DNA of 37,616 bases, taken from assembly GCA_035299305.1 (NCBI GenBank), contig DATGWV010000176.1, positions 1 through 37,616 of the forward strand, given 5' to 3'. This document shows positions 25,631 through 33,084 of this stretch, piece by piece. The DNA is from BJHL01 sp035299305 (GTDB lineage: Bacteria; Planctomycetota; Phycisphaerae; Phycisphaerales; UBA1924). Positions within the stretch are counted from its first letter, which is position 1; every line of letters begins with the position of its first letter. The notes under the pieces were generated by a model. The model was not told the DNA's origin and made no database searches. It worked only from the letters and a program-made list of their open reading frames with translations. The position numbers and the translations under genes are program-made.

Positions 25631-25795
25631 CGATTCATCACGCAACGAACGCAGCGACTCTGCGATGTGCGGCTGTTTGGTCCACTCCAGCAGATCGGCG
25701 TAGCGGATGTAGCGGTCGAAGGCGACCTGCTGCAGGTTGCCGCGTGCGCGGCGGATGTGGTTGATGACGTCTTGCTCGTAGCTGGTGAGTTGCAT
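25631..25795 (-). CDS. Possible small gene or gene remnant with lost stop
   Basis: From ATG 25795 a coding-like stretch of about 55 residues runs MQLTSYEQDVINHIRRARGN... through an amphipathic helical segment (AFDRYIRYADLLEWTKQPHI, ESLRSLRDES). GGAGG lies 7-8 nt upstream of the ATG, and codon use is GC3-rich like real genes. After about codon 55 the frame does not stop. It continues antisense through the zincin gene and into atpD. One of the other two minus-strand frames stops at 25638, right where coding character ends. A frameshift or lost stop in a small ancestral gene would explain this. The end given is where coding character fades, not a stop codon. Confidence 0.4.
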
Positions 25796-25845
25796 GGGTG
25801 TGCCTCCACTTCCTCTTTGTGAATCGGGTGCCGTTGGTGCGTTCG

Positions 25846-25875
25846 CACCGACCGTCGCAGAGCCGACGGTCGGTG
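25846..25875. repeat. 12-bp perfect hairpin with CAGAGC loop
   Basis: CACCGACCGTCG and CGACGGTCGGTG pair around a CAGAGC loop. It is flanked by a second small palindrome (GGTGCG TT CGCACC, 25836-25849) and by GGCACGTGCC. No T run follows on either strand, so it is not a standard terminator. The identical loop occurs in the hairpin at 26233-26262, suggesting a repeat family. Confidence 0.7.
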
Positions 25876-26336
25876 GCACGTGCCTCCGTATTCACTGGGG
25901 GTGGACGTGTTGCGCGCGCACAAAAACGCATGGGCGGGCGAGTTTGGGTGTGTAAGTGGTTGCGCGGCCGGGAGAAGAAAATCTGGAAGAATCCCGGCGC
26001 GAGTGGCGTGCGAGTGCAGATGCGCGCGCACAAAGGTGGATGTAGGGGGTTTGTGCGCGCGCGGGGTGGTGGTGTGGGTTTGGGCCGATTTGGGGCGAGA
26101 TTTGCGGGCAAATCCCGATCATTTGTGGCAGGTGCGGCGGGGTGTGATATGTTCAATGCGCGATGTGCGACGGCGGGTTTTCGTTGCGGCGTGGTGGAGG
26201 TGTAACGTGAAGGTGCATGGGATGGTGAATCGCACAGGCAGCCGCAGAGCCGGCAGCCTGTGGCGCTGGGTGGGATGTTGTGCCACGTGCCGGGCAAGTT
26301 AGCTATGTGCTACCGAGTTGATCGAGTCGAATGCCG
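25876..26336. other. Strongly G-rich spacer without recognisable genes
   Basis: The plus strand is very G-rich here (for example GGGGTGGTGGTGTGGGTTTGGG near 26064-26085). Open frames exist on both strands but show no coding character. The region lies at the switch in strand composition between the left and right halves of the window. I looked for DnaA boxes and AT-rich melting elements and saw only weak TGTGG/GGTGGATGT-like matches. It also separates the zincin locus from the methyltransferase island. Confidence 0.5.
26233..26262. repeat. Interrupted hairpin CACAGGC...GCCTGTG with CAGAGC loop
   Basis: CACAGGC-A-GCCG-CAGAGC-CGGC-A-GCCTGTG: two paired blocks (7 bp and 4 bp) separated by an A/A mismatch. 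The outer arms equal those of the repeat after atpG (13653-13671), and the loop equals that of the hairpin at 25846-25875. Confidence 0.7.
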
Positions 26337-27326
26337 CTACAACTCTGATTCGGCAAAGACCGGAAAGTAGCGGTAGACCGCCATGTATCGCTTGCGTTCT
26401 GACGCCGGTAGCCAGTCGACCTCGGGAATGTCTTCATCCGATGTGGGTAGCAGTCGGTTAAGGTGCCGGACCTCGCGGCCAGTGAGTTGCGGCGGGTCAA
26501 TGAGCAGTGCTTTGTCGTCGGTTCGGACAAACGGCAACGAATCGAACGCGTGGGCACCGAGCTTAGCTCGATCCGCGCTATTTATGAGAAGCCAGCCAAC
26601 AGTCAGCATTCGCGCGTTGTCTGAATAGTGAAAATGCAATACCTGATCGGCCCGTCGCTGTTCAGCATCGTCTATTGCTCCATTGCAATCAAACAGCGTC
26701 TCTTTGACTTGGTCGCTCATTACGAGATGGCACACCTTGGCAAGCCCCCAATCGGCGAGATCCTTGCCGGCGATCGCGTTGGGAATGCGGTTTGGGCCGA
26801 CCGCGTTCTCGAGATAGTTCCTTCGATAGGCATGTGGGTCGGGGTTCTTTACAGGGTTTCCCTCTTCATCGTGACGCGGCGGCCGTGGCGGCTCCACATT
26901 GACGGAAACCACCAAAACGCTACCTGATCGAGCCTTTGAAACGACAGTTTCGATATCTTGCAGTACTTCGGCGGAGATCATCGAGTCGTAATCAAGCCAA
27001 ACAAGGCTCCGCCGCTTCCAGTCAAGTTGTGGCAAGATTGTTGTTGACTCGCCGTGCGCAAGCTTTATGCATTTATAGGGACGATTAAACTCGCATCGCT
27101 TTAGCAGTGCGCCACGGCGTTCAATGCTGACCATATCATTGATGCCAAGAAGTTCGTGGTAAAGCGCAAAGTCATTGAAGTACGTCGATCCGAAGCCCAC
27201 GTAACGGTACTCAGGCAAAGGGGCAATCAGCGAAAGGCGCGCAAAGAGGTCGCCCATCATCTTGCGTTCGATGTTCTTTGCTGGGCGTAGGCCGTAGTTA
27301 ATCTGTCGAGCGCTTGCTTTACTCAT
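26337..27326 (-). CDS. Rossmann/methyltransferase-like partner protein of the methylation island
   Basis: A 329-residue protein starting at ATG 27326, which overlaps the upstream ATPase stop by 8 nt, so translation is coupled. It begins MSKASARQINYGLRPAKNIERKM. A SAM-methyltransferase-like order of elements follows: YRYVGFGSTYFNDF (glycine loop, about 41-53), MVSIER (acidic end of a second strand, about 65-70) and SLVWLDYDS (a motif IV-like acidic strand, about 107-115), then GSVLVVSVNVEP. Relatives are often labelled O-methyltransferase and occur beside GHKL ATPases in restriction-modification neighbourhoods; that association is recalled family knowledge. It has no visible nuclease motif such as PD-(D/E)xK or HNH. 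It could be the effector or specificity part of the cassette. Confidence 0.65.
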   Translation of the reverse strand: MSKASARQINYGLRPAKNIERKMMGDLFARLSLIAPLPEYRYVGFGSTYFNDFALYHELLGINDMVSIERRGALLKRCEFNRPYKCIKLAHGESTTILPQLDWKRRSLVWLDYDSMISAEVLQDIETVVSKARSGSVLVVSVNVEPPRPPRHDEEGNPVKNPDPHAYRRNYLENAVGPNRIPNAIAGKDLADWGLAKVCHLVMSDQVKETLFDCNGAIDDAEQRRADQVLHFHYSDNARMLTVGWLLINSADRAKLGAHAFDSLPFVRTDDKALLIDPPQLTGREVRHLNRLLPTSDEDIPEVDWLPASERKRYMAVYRYFPVFAESEL

Positions 27327-28692
27327 CTGGGCACTCTCGCATTCTAAAGTCATTGAATGTCGCGAGACCAACATCCGACGGTTTCCTTATATCCAAGACA
27401 TCAGAAACCGCTTCAAAGTGCTCTGCTAGCACTCTGTAGGAAACTTCCACAGTAGTGTCGACTTGCGACTGCCACTTCGGTGCTTTGACCTTTGGAATCT
27501 CGAAGTTGTCGCGAGTCCGGATGGTCTCCGTGGCTTTCATCTTGGACTTCTCGTACATCGCGGTGAGCGGTCCCTTCTTGTTGACACCCGCCTCACGCTG
27601 TGCGTCACGTTCGTTCTTGAGCGCATTGAGAAAGTTGATCACTTGGCGTGTCATGGCGAGCATCTCCGTTCGCGCGCTACGATAAACCGACGACTCTGTG
27701 TCAACACCGGTCTTGGTGGTGTTCATTGGAAGGTCACCTGCATCCTTCGCGTCAAAATACGCAAAGCCCCGGAACGCGGTGTACTGATTGTGAAAAAGTG
27801 GAAACCGCTTGTCTCCGGACTTTCCCCAGACTGTCGCGTCCGATTTATCCGCCTCGAGTAACAACCTGCCATTGCAGAACACGTACCACCCGGCTTGCTC
27901 GGGTTTCCCGTCCCCCACATTGGCCTTGACGATCCCACAATACAACCGCACTTTCACGGGTCCGCCAGATGGACCTTTCAACGTGAGTTGCTTGAAAGCG
28001 GGCGCAAGTTTGGCGGTGCTGACGAGCTCGTGGGGGTGAGCGATGACCGTTGTGTCGTTAAGTCGGACTACGAGATTTTTAGCGATGAAGTACTGCAGTC
28101 GACTAGCCAGCGCGTCGCGGAGATCTTCCTCACCTTTAGTGCTTCCAAGAGTGTGTGCAACAGACTCTTGGAGTTCGTCAACAGTGATCGTCGTGCCTCG
28201 CTGATCCTTGGGGACTGTTATGTCCACCTCGGGCGGCGACGCAAAATCGAAGTACCAATCATCCGCCTTGGCCTTCCATTCAGAAACTCGCACGTCGACC
28301 TTGAAGCGGGAAGTCGCGGTAGCACTTGTTACAACAAAGTGGTTCCCGAGCTTGAACAAGGCTCGCTTCATCCCGATGCCAAACCGGCCGACCTCGTCTG
28401 ACGGAGGTTGACTAGGATTTGCTCTCCCGAAACGGAACGCGTAATTGGTAGCGATTTCCAGCGGAATCCCCCCGCAATTATCACTCATCTCAAACTTGTC
28501 AGACTTTGCGGTAATGTTGATGTACAAGCCGTCGAGGTCGCCATCTTTCTTGAGGCGGCGCGCTCCATCGACACTGTTGTCCGCGAGATCGACGATCGCT
28601 GGAATCAACGAAATGTCACGCGTGAGTTGCTCGATGAAGAACTCTTTCGTTGGTTTTGCTTGAATGCGCATCGACTTTGGTTTGGGGGACAT
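27319..28692 (-). CDS. GHKL ATPase of MORC-like (paraMORC) type
   Basis: A 457-residue protein from ATG 28692, which has AGAGG about 8 nt upstream; a GTG three codons earlier is possible. The GHKL nucleotide site is complete: N box IVDLADNSVDGARR (Asn39), G1 DNCGGIP (71-77), and G2 GRFGIGMKRALFKLG (102-116). An S5-like domain and a helical C-terminus follow. MORC-like GHKL ATPases next to DNA methyltransferases are known from prokaryotic restriction-modification neighbourhoods, where they are thought to remodel DNA or protein complexes. The position of the usual catalytic Glu of the N box is Asp35 here. It lies 24 nt after the methyltransferase gene and overlaps the next gene. Confidence 0.85.
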   Translation of the reverse strand: MSPKPKSMRIQAKPTKEFFIEQLTRDISLIPAIVDLADNSVDGARRLKKDGDLDGLYINITAKSDKFEMSDNCGGIPLEIATNYAFRFGRANPSQPPSDEVGRFGIGMKRALFKLGNHFVVTSATATSRFKVDVRVSEWKAKADDWYFDFASPPEVDITVPKDQRGTTITVDELQESVAHTLGSTKGEEDLRDALASRLQYFIAKNLVVRLNDTTVIAHPHELVSTAKLAPAFKQLTLKGPSGGPVKVRLYCGIVKANVGDGKPEQAGWYVFCNGRLLLEADKSDATVWGKSGDKRFPLFHNQYTAFRGFAYFDAKDAGDLPMNTTKTGVDTESSVYRSARTEMLAMTRQVINFLNALKNERDAQREAGVNKKGPLTAMYEKSKMKATETIRTRDNFEIPKVKAPKWQSQVDTTVEVSYRVLAEHFEAVSDVLDIRKPSDVGLATFNDFRMRECPDE

Positions 28693-28716
28693 TGTGTGCA
28701 CCTCTTTGGCCGAAAC

Positions 28717-29847
28717 TCACCGATTGTTGACTGCGGCTAACACGGATCGTGCCACGGCTGCAGCGAGCAGCGGCGGCACCGCGTTACCGATCTGCATGAA
28801 GCCGTGCCACTTGGTCGGATGGAACTGGAACCAGTCGGGAAACGAGTGAAGGCGGGCGGCTTCGCGAGTCGTGATGCAGCGTGCGTGCGCGTAGTGAATA
28901 GGCCGAACGGCGGTGAAACTGCCGTGGGCGACATCCGTTCCAGCCCGCAAGGTCGGCGACTGTCCATCCGGGGCAAGTCGGAAGAGTCGGCTGACTTCAT
29001 CGCGCGAGCCCGGCTTGGTGCGCTTGTAACGCCGGATCGACTCGGCACTGTGTTCGACGCGCATGCAGCCCGTGAGCTTGCGGTTTCGCTTTCTGCAGTC
29101 GGGCGGGCGAGCCATAGTCCCTGATGCGTCCGCTAGGAGCTGCTTGGCATACTTACTAGGCGTACCGAGCGGACCTGTGTACACGTCTTCTTTGATCGCG
29201 TCGAGATTTTCCTCGATAGGGAGCAAGTCTGCGATCGCATGGGCTACTAGTACACGATCCGCATGCCCCTCGGGGGTCGTCGGTTCCGGATACACCGGCG
29301 CTTTCAGGTGTTTGCGATAGCCGAGGATGAATACGCGCTGCCGGAACTGAGGGACGCCAAAATCGGCGGCATTGAGCACACGCACAGGTGTCACAACTTC
29401 ATATCCCGCGTTAGCCACCGACTTCTGGAAAGCCTCCAGCTTCTTCACAGCGTCGCCCATTAGAAGTCCGCGGACGTTTTCGACGACGAAGTAGGACGGA
29501 CGAAGCTCGTCCACCAACGACGCGAACTTCAGCAACAGCTTGTTGCGGGGGTCCGCTGGGTTGCGACGTCCCGCCACCGAGAATCCACCGCACGGAGGGC
29601 CGCCAAATAGAACATCAATGTGCCGGTCGCCGAGCTTGCCCAACTCGCGAAGACGTTTTCCCGACACGCTCGCGAGGTCGGCCTGTGCGGACTCGCACGC
29701 GGGAAAGTTCCTGCTATGAGCCTCAACGCACTTTTGGTTGTAATCAAAAGCAGCTTGCACATCGAACCCGGCTTGTTCAAAGCCGCACGACATGCCTCCC
29801 GCACCAGAAAACAGGTCTACCCCAATTGGCCCCGAGGATTTTGACAT
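28717..29847 (-). CDS. DNA (cytosine-5-)-methyltransferase
   Basis: A 376-residue C5-methylcytosine methyltransferase with all core motifs. Motif I is DLFSGAGGMSCGFEQAGF (11-28) and motif IV GGPPCGGFS, with catalytic Cys86. Motif VI is VVENVRGL (Glu123), motif VIII QFRQRVFILG, motif IX REAARLHSFPDWF and motif X QIGNAVPP. The stretch between VIII and IX (about 178-328) is the target-recognition region, so the recognition site cannot be read. It is the first gene of the island, and the ATG at 29847 starts just before motif I. Base composition is visibly less GC-rich than the flanking genes, consistent with horizontal transfer. Confidence 0.95.
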   Translation of the reverse strand: MSKSSGPIGVDLFSGAGGMSCGFEQAGFDVQAAFDYNQKCVEAHSRNFPACESAQADLASVSGKRLRELGKLGDRHIDVLFGGPPCGGFSVAGRRNPADPRNKLLLKFASLVDELRPSYFVVENVRGLLMGDAVKKLEAFQKSVANAGYEVVTPVRVLNAADFGVPQFRQRVFILGYRKHLKAPVYPEPTTPEGHADRVLVAHAIADLLPIEENLDAIKEDVYTGPLGTPSKYAKQLLADASGTMARPPDCRKRNRKLTGCMRVEHSAESIRRYKRTKPGSRDEVSRLFRLAPDGQSPTLRAGTDVAHGSFTAVRPIHYAHARCITTREAARLHSFPDWFQFHPTKWHGFMQIGNAVPPLLAAAVARSVLAAVNNR

Positions 29848-30102
29848 GGCAGTTGAAGAAGCGGACGAAGGGTTACCGAGTGACGCGCATACCGATCAGC
29901 CGGTAGCATACACACTTTCAAAGCTGTTGGGTGGCCTTCCGAGGACGGGACGTCCCGCGAACGGGATGAGTTCCCCACTCGGGCGGTTCTTTGAAGCGAG
30001 GGTCGACTTCGAAACAAGGACGGTGGGTGCGGGAAGGTGGGGATGCTTAGACGGGCGAGCCGGGAAGATCGCTCAGGCAGACGGCGGGTGGCACGTGCGC
30101 GG
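29848..30102. other. Divergent intergenic region with a 12-bp palindrome
   Basis: This lies between the methyltransferase start and the CCA-adding enzyme. CGGGACGTCCCG at 29946-29957 is a perfect palindrome about 100 nt upstream of the methyltransferase, a possible operator or self-methylation site. A short plus-strand frame from 29846 is open but has no coding character. The 3' half is G-rich. Confidence 0.4.
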
Positions 30103-30114
30103 TATGATCGGTGG
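30103..30114 (+). promoter_or_regulatory. Candidate -10 box adjacent to the cca start
   Basis: TATGAT at 30103-30108 is followed by CGGTGG and then the ATG at 30115. With usual spacing transcription would begin at the start codon, giving a leaderless message. A clear -35 box is not seen. Confidence 0.45.
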
Positions 30115-31374
30115 ATGACGCAGGCGCGGTTAGCGGCGGTGGCGATTGTGGAGCGGCTGCGGGGGGCCGGGTTTGTGGCGTTTTTTGCGGGGGGGTGTGT
30201 GCGGGATGAGTTGCTCGGGCGGGTGCCCAGCGACTATGACGTGGCGACGGATGCGGTGCCGGAGCAGATCACGAAGTTGTTTGATCGCACGGCGGAAGTG
30301 GGCGCGCATTTTGGCGTGGTGCTGGTGAAGGTGCAGCGCGAGGTGATTGAGGTTGCGACGTTTCGGGCGGATGGGACGTACAGCGACGCGCGGCGGCCTG
30401 ACAGCGTGCGATTTTCGACGCCTGATGAAGATGCGCGGCGGCGGGATTTCACGGTGAATGCGCTGTTTTTGGAGCCGAGAGGTGGCACGGCGGGGCTGGT
30501 GGGCTCGCCGGCGATCAAGCAGACGCGGGCGGGGACGGTGATTGATTATGTGGGGGGCTTGGCGGATTTGGATGCGAAGGTGTTGCGCGCGGTGGGGGAT
30601 GCGCATCAGCGGTTGGCGGAAGATCATCTGCGTGCGCTGCGGGCGGTGCGCTTGGCGGGGAAGCTGGGGTTTGCGATTGAGGAATCGACGGCGAAGGCGA
30701 TCACGGCGCATGCGAGTGAGCTGCGCGGGGTGAGTCGTGAGCGGATTGGGGATGAGCTGCGGGCGATGATGGAGCATCCGACGCGGGCGCGGGCGGCGGA
30801 GGAGATTGCGCGGCTGGGGATGGAGGGGCCGATTTTTCGCGATGGGCTGACGCTCGCGGCGGGGGCGAGGTTGCTGGCGACGTTGCGCGAGGCGGCGAGC
30901 TTTGGGGTGTGTCTGGCGGCGTGGATGGTGGATCGGGGGTTGGCGCTGGAGGTTGGGGCGATTGCGAAGGCGAAGGCGGGGGTGCGGGATGCGCTGCTGC
31001 TGAGTAATAAGGAAGCGGCGGATTTTGAGCACGCGTTAGCGGGCGTGGTGGCGTTTGTGGGGCAGTGGGAGGGGAGCGGGGTGGCGACGCGGAAGCGGCT
31101 GCTGGCGGGGCCGCTCGCGATTGGGCGGGAGATTTTGGCGGGGATTTCGCCTGAAATTGCGCGGCGGGTGGATGCGGATGCGAGGGCGCTGGCGGCGGAT
31201 GGGATTGGGATTGAGCCGGCGATGCTGCTGACGGGCGATGTTCTTGTTTCGTGGGGGTATAAGCCTGGGCCGGGGTTCAAGGCGGTGTTGTCGCAGGTGT
31301 ACGACGCGCAGCTGGAGGGCCGGGTCAAAAACCTGGATGATGCCCGGGAACTCGCTTTGCGTTTGGGCGTCTAG
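30115..31374 (+). CDS. CCA tRNA nucleotidyltransferase / poly(A) polymerase family protein
   Basis: A 419-residue class II nucleotidyltransferase. The head domain shows FFAGGCVRDELLG (25-35), the metal-binding DYD (D40, D42) in PSDYDVATDA, and RRRDFTVNAL (108-117). The neck has EDHLRALRAVRLAGKLGF. Such enzymes add or repair the 3' CCA end of tRNA. Some lineages split this into CC- and A-adding enzymes or use it as a poly(A) polymerase, so specificity is inferred. The ATG at 30115 is favoured over an earlier in-frame start at 30037 because it begins just before the conserved head and has a -10-like hexamer beside it. Codons are strongly G-ending. Confidence 0.9.
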   Translation: MTQARLAAVAIVERLRGAGFVAFFAGGCVRDELLGRVPSDYDVATDAVPEQITKLFDRTAEVGAHFGVVLVKVQREVIEVATFRADGTYSDARRPDSVRFSTPDEDARRRDFTVNALFLEPRGGTAGLVGSPAIKQTRAGTVIDYVGGLADLDAKVLRAVGDAHQRLAEDHLRALRAVRLAGKLGFAIEESTAKAITAHASELRGVSRERIGDELRAMMEHPTRARAAEEIARLGMEGPIFRDGLTLAAGARLLATLREAASFGVCLAAWMVDRGLALEVGAIAKAKAGVRDALLLSNKEAADFEHALAGVVAFVGQWEGSGVATRKRLLAGPLAIGREILAGISPEIARRVDADARALAADGIGIEPAMLLTGDVLVSWGYKPGPGFKAVLSQVYDAQLEGRVKNLDDARELALRLGV

Positions 31375-31515
31375 ACATTTGCGATCCGTTCGTGGTCGTA
31401 CGCTAGCGGTTCACATGTGCTTGCATGCGGTCGGGACGACGGGCGAAGGTCGGTGCGTGAGCAGCGACGGCGAACGTTGTGCCGGTTTCGAGACACTTTC
31501 AGACGGGAGATCAGC

Positions 31516-33045
31516 ATGAACTTTTCGCACGCGATGAAGTTGGGGTTGGCGGCGACGTTGGTGTCGTCAGTGGTGTGGTCGGCGGGCCTGGCGTCGGCGC
31601 AGACGAGCGCGGGCAAGGATGCGACCAAGACGGCGTCGAAGGAGACGCCCAAGGAAGAGACGACCAAGGACACGCTGATTTTCCGCAACGGCAACGTGCT
31701 GGTGGGGACGATCGTTTCGGAGTCGGACACGGGTATTCGCTTCAAGACGGAAGTGAATGGGATTCCGCTGGAGACTGAGTACAGCCGGGACCTGATTTTG
31801 GAAGTGAAGCGCGCGACCAAGAAGGCCGACGCGAAGGAAGCGGACAAGGCGGAGAAGAAGGCGGACGCGAAGGCGACGCCGGCGTTGACTGAGAAGAAGG
31901 ATGACGTCACGCAGACGGAGAACACGGGGCCGCGGTATTACGTAGTGCCCTTGCGTGGGACGTTTGGCGGCGACACGTCGCTGCGCAGCCTGCGGCTGAT
32001 CATGGACGATGTGAAGAAGCAGAAGGCTGACATCGTGATCTTTGATCTGAACGTGTGGTCACGCAACGCTCGCACGGGCGAAGACGCGGGTCAGTTCACG
32101 CAGAACTTCCAGGCGTTCAACGCGGCTCAGCCCATGATGAACCTACTGACGGAGCAGTTGCCGGCGGACTGGGGCGGGCCCATGCCGCGAATGGTGTTCG
32201 CGGTGCGTGATGCGTGGGGTGGGGCGGCGTGCCTGCCGTTCACATCGAATGAGGTGTATTTCTTCCCGGATGCGCGCATGGGCGGCATTGGCGGGATGAC
32301 GTATGAAGCGTTCGGCGGCGGCAGCACCCGCGTGCTGGAAAAGTGGATGGCGTCGCTGACGGACCAGCTCACGGGTTATCTGATCACGTCGAAGTGGCCT
32401 TTCCACGATGAGATCGTGCGAGCGATGCTGCGTCCTGAGTATGTGCTTTCGCTGCGGTTTGTGGATGGCAAGCCACAGGTGTTTGAGGATTACCCCAGCG
32501 ATCCGTCGGAAGAATTGCTGACCGACGCGGGCGGGTGGGCGACGGACAAGGGCCGGGCGGATGAGACTGACGACATTGTCGAGCTCGCTCGCTTCCAAGG
32601 CAACGACCACCTGACGCTGACGGCTCCGCTTGCGCTCAAGCTGGGCGTGAGCAAGGGGACGGTGACGAGCATCAACGACGTGCTGAGCCAACTGGGTGTG
32701 GCGCAGACGGGCGTGGATGTGGGCAAGAACGCCAAGAACATCATGGAGAAGTGGGGCGAGCAGTGGCAGCGTGCGGCGCAGAAGATCACGCGCGTGTGGG
32801 CTGACTACCAGGACGTGCAGGTGCAGGCTCCGGGCGGGTTTGAAGAGCGCAGCGCGGCTCGCGGCAAGCGCATCCGCATTCTGGAAGACTTGAAGTCGAC
32901 GATCCGTCAGTTTGACGGCGGAATTCCGATGTACGTGTATCAGCGGGCGCAGCTTCCCATCGGTGAAGACGGCCGCCCCAACATCGCGTTCATTGATGAC
33001 TTGATCTCGCAGATCAAGGAAGATCAGCGTCGCGACCGTCGCTAA
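31516..33045 (+). CDS. Secreted ClpP/crotonase-fold protein, probably catalytically inactive
   Basis: A 509-residue exported protein from ATG 31516, preceded by GGGAG, with a signal peptide ending GLASAQ. A small beta domain (TLIFRNGNVLVGTIVSES) is followed by a Lys/Ala/Glu-rich linker (about 95-130). A ClpP-like region then follows (YYVVPLRGTFGGDTSLRSLRLIMDDV...ADIVIFDLNV). In the downstream paralogue the nucleophile region is YATSAAAM; here the matching stretch is DAWGGAACLPF, with Gly instead of Ser. It may therefore be a scaffold rather than a protease. It lies 39 nt upstream of its paralogue, so an operon is likely. Confidence 0.7.
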   Translation: MNFSHAMKLGLAATLVSSVVWSAGLASAQTSAGKDATKTASKETPKEETTKDTLIFRNGNVLVGTIVSESDTGIRFKTEVNGIPLETEYSRDLILEVKRATKKADAKEADKAEKKADAKATPALTEKKDDVTQTENTGPRYYVVPLRGTFGGDTSLRSLRLIMDDVKKQKADIVIFDLNVWSRNARTGEDAGQFTQNFQAFNAAQPMMNLLTEQLPADWGGPMPRMVFAVRDAWGGAACLPFTSNEVYFFPDARMGGIGGMTYEAFGGGSTRVLEKWMASLTDQLTGYLITSKWPFHDEIVRAMLRPEYVLSLRFVDGKPQVFEDYPSDPSEELLTDAGGWATDKGRADETDDIVELARFQGNDHLTLTAPLALKLGVSKGTVTSINDVLSQLGVAQTGVDVGKNAKNIMEKWGEQWQRAAQKITRVWADYQDVQVQAPGGFEERSAARGKRIRILEDLKSTIRQFDGGIPMYVYQRAQLPIGEDGRPNIAFIDDLISQIKEDQRRDRR

Positions 33046-33084
33046 AGGCACCATTCACTGACCACAATTGGAAGGGATGAAGCA

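Noticed and set aside
23093..25879. A single 928-codon minus-strand protein covering the small gene, the antisense of the zincin gene and atpD
   Set aside because: The atpD N-terminus (MPTTGTITQV...) is conserved and starts at 24532. The middle 400 residues are Arg/Val/Asp-rich antisense sequence of a real gene with its own ribosome binding site.
25880..26302. A 140-codon plus-strand open frame in the G-rich spacer
   Set aside because: It is rich in Arg, Cys, Trp and Val with no coding character and no ribosome binding site; it spans a hairpin repeat.
29846..30118. A short plus-strand frame starting MAVEEADEGLPSD between the methyltransferase and cca
   Set aside because: It overlaps the methyltransferase start, has no clear ribosome binding site, and the second half loses coding character. 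Kept only as a weak possibility.
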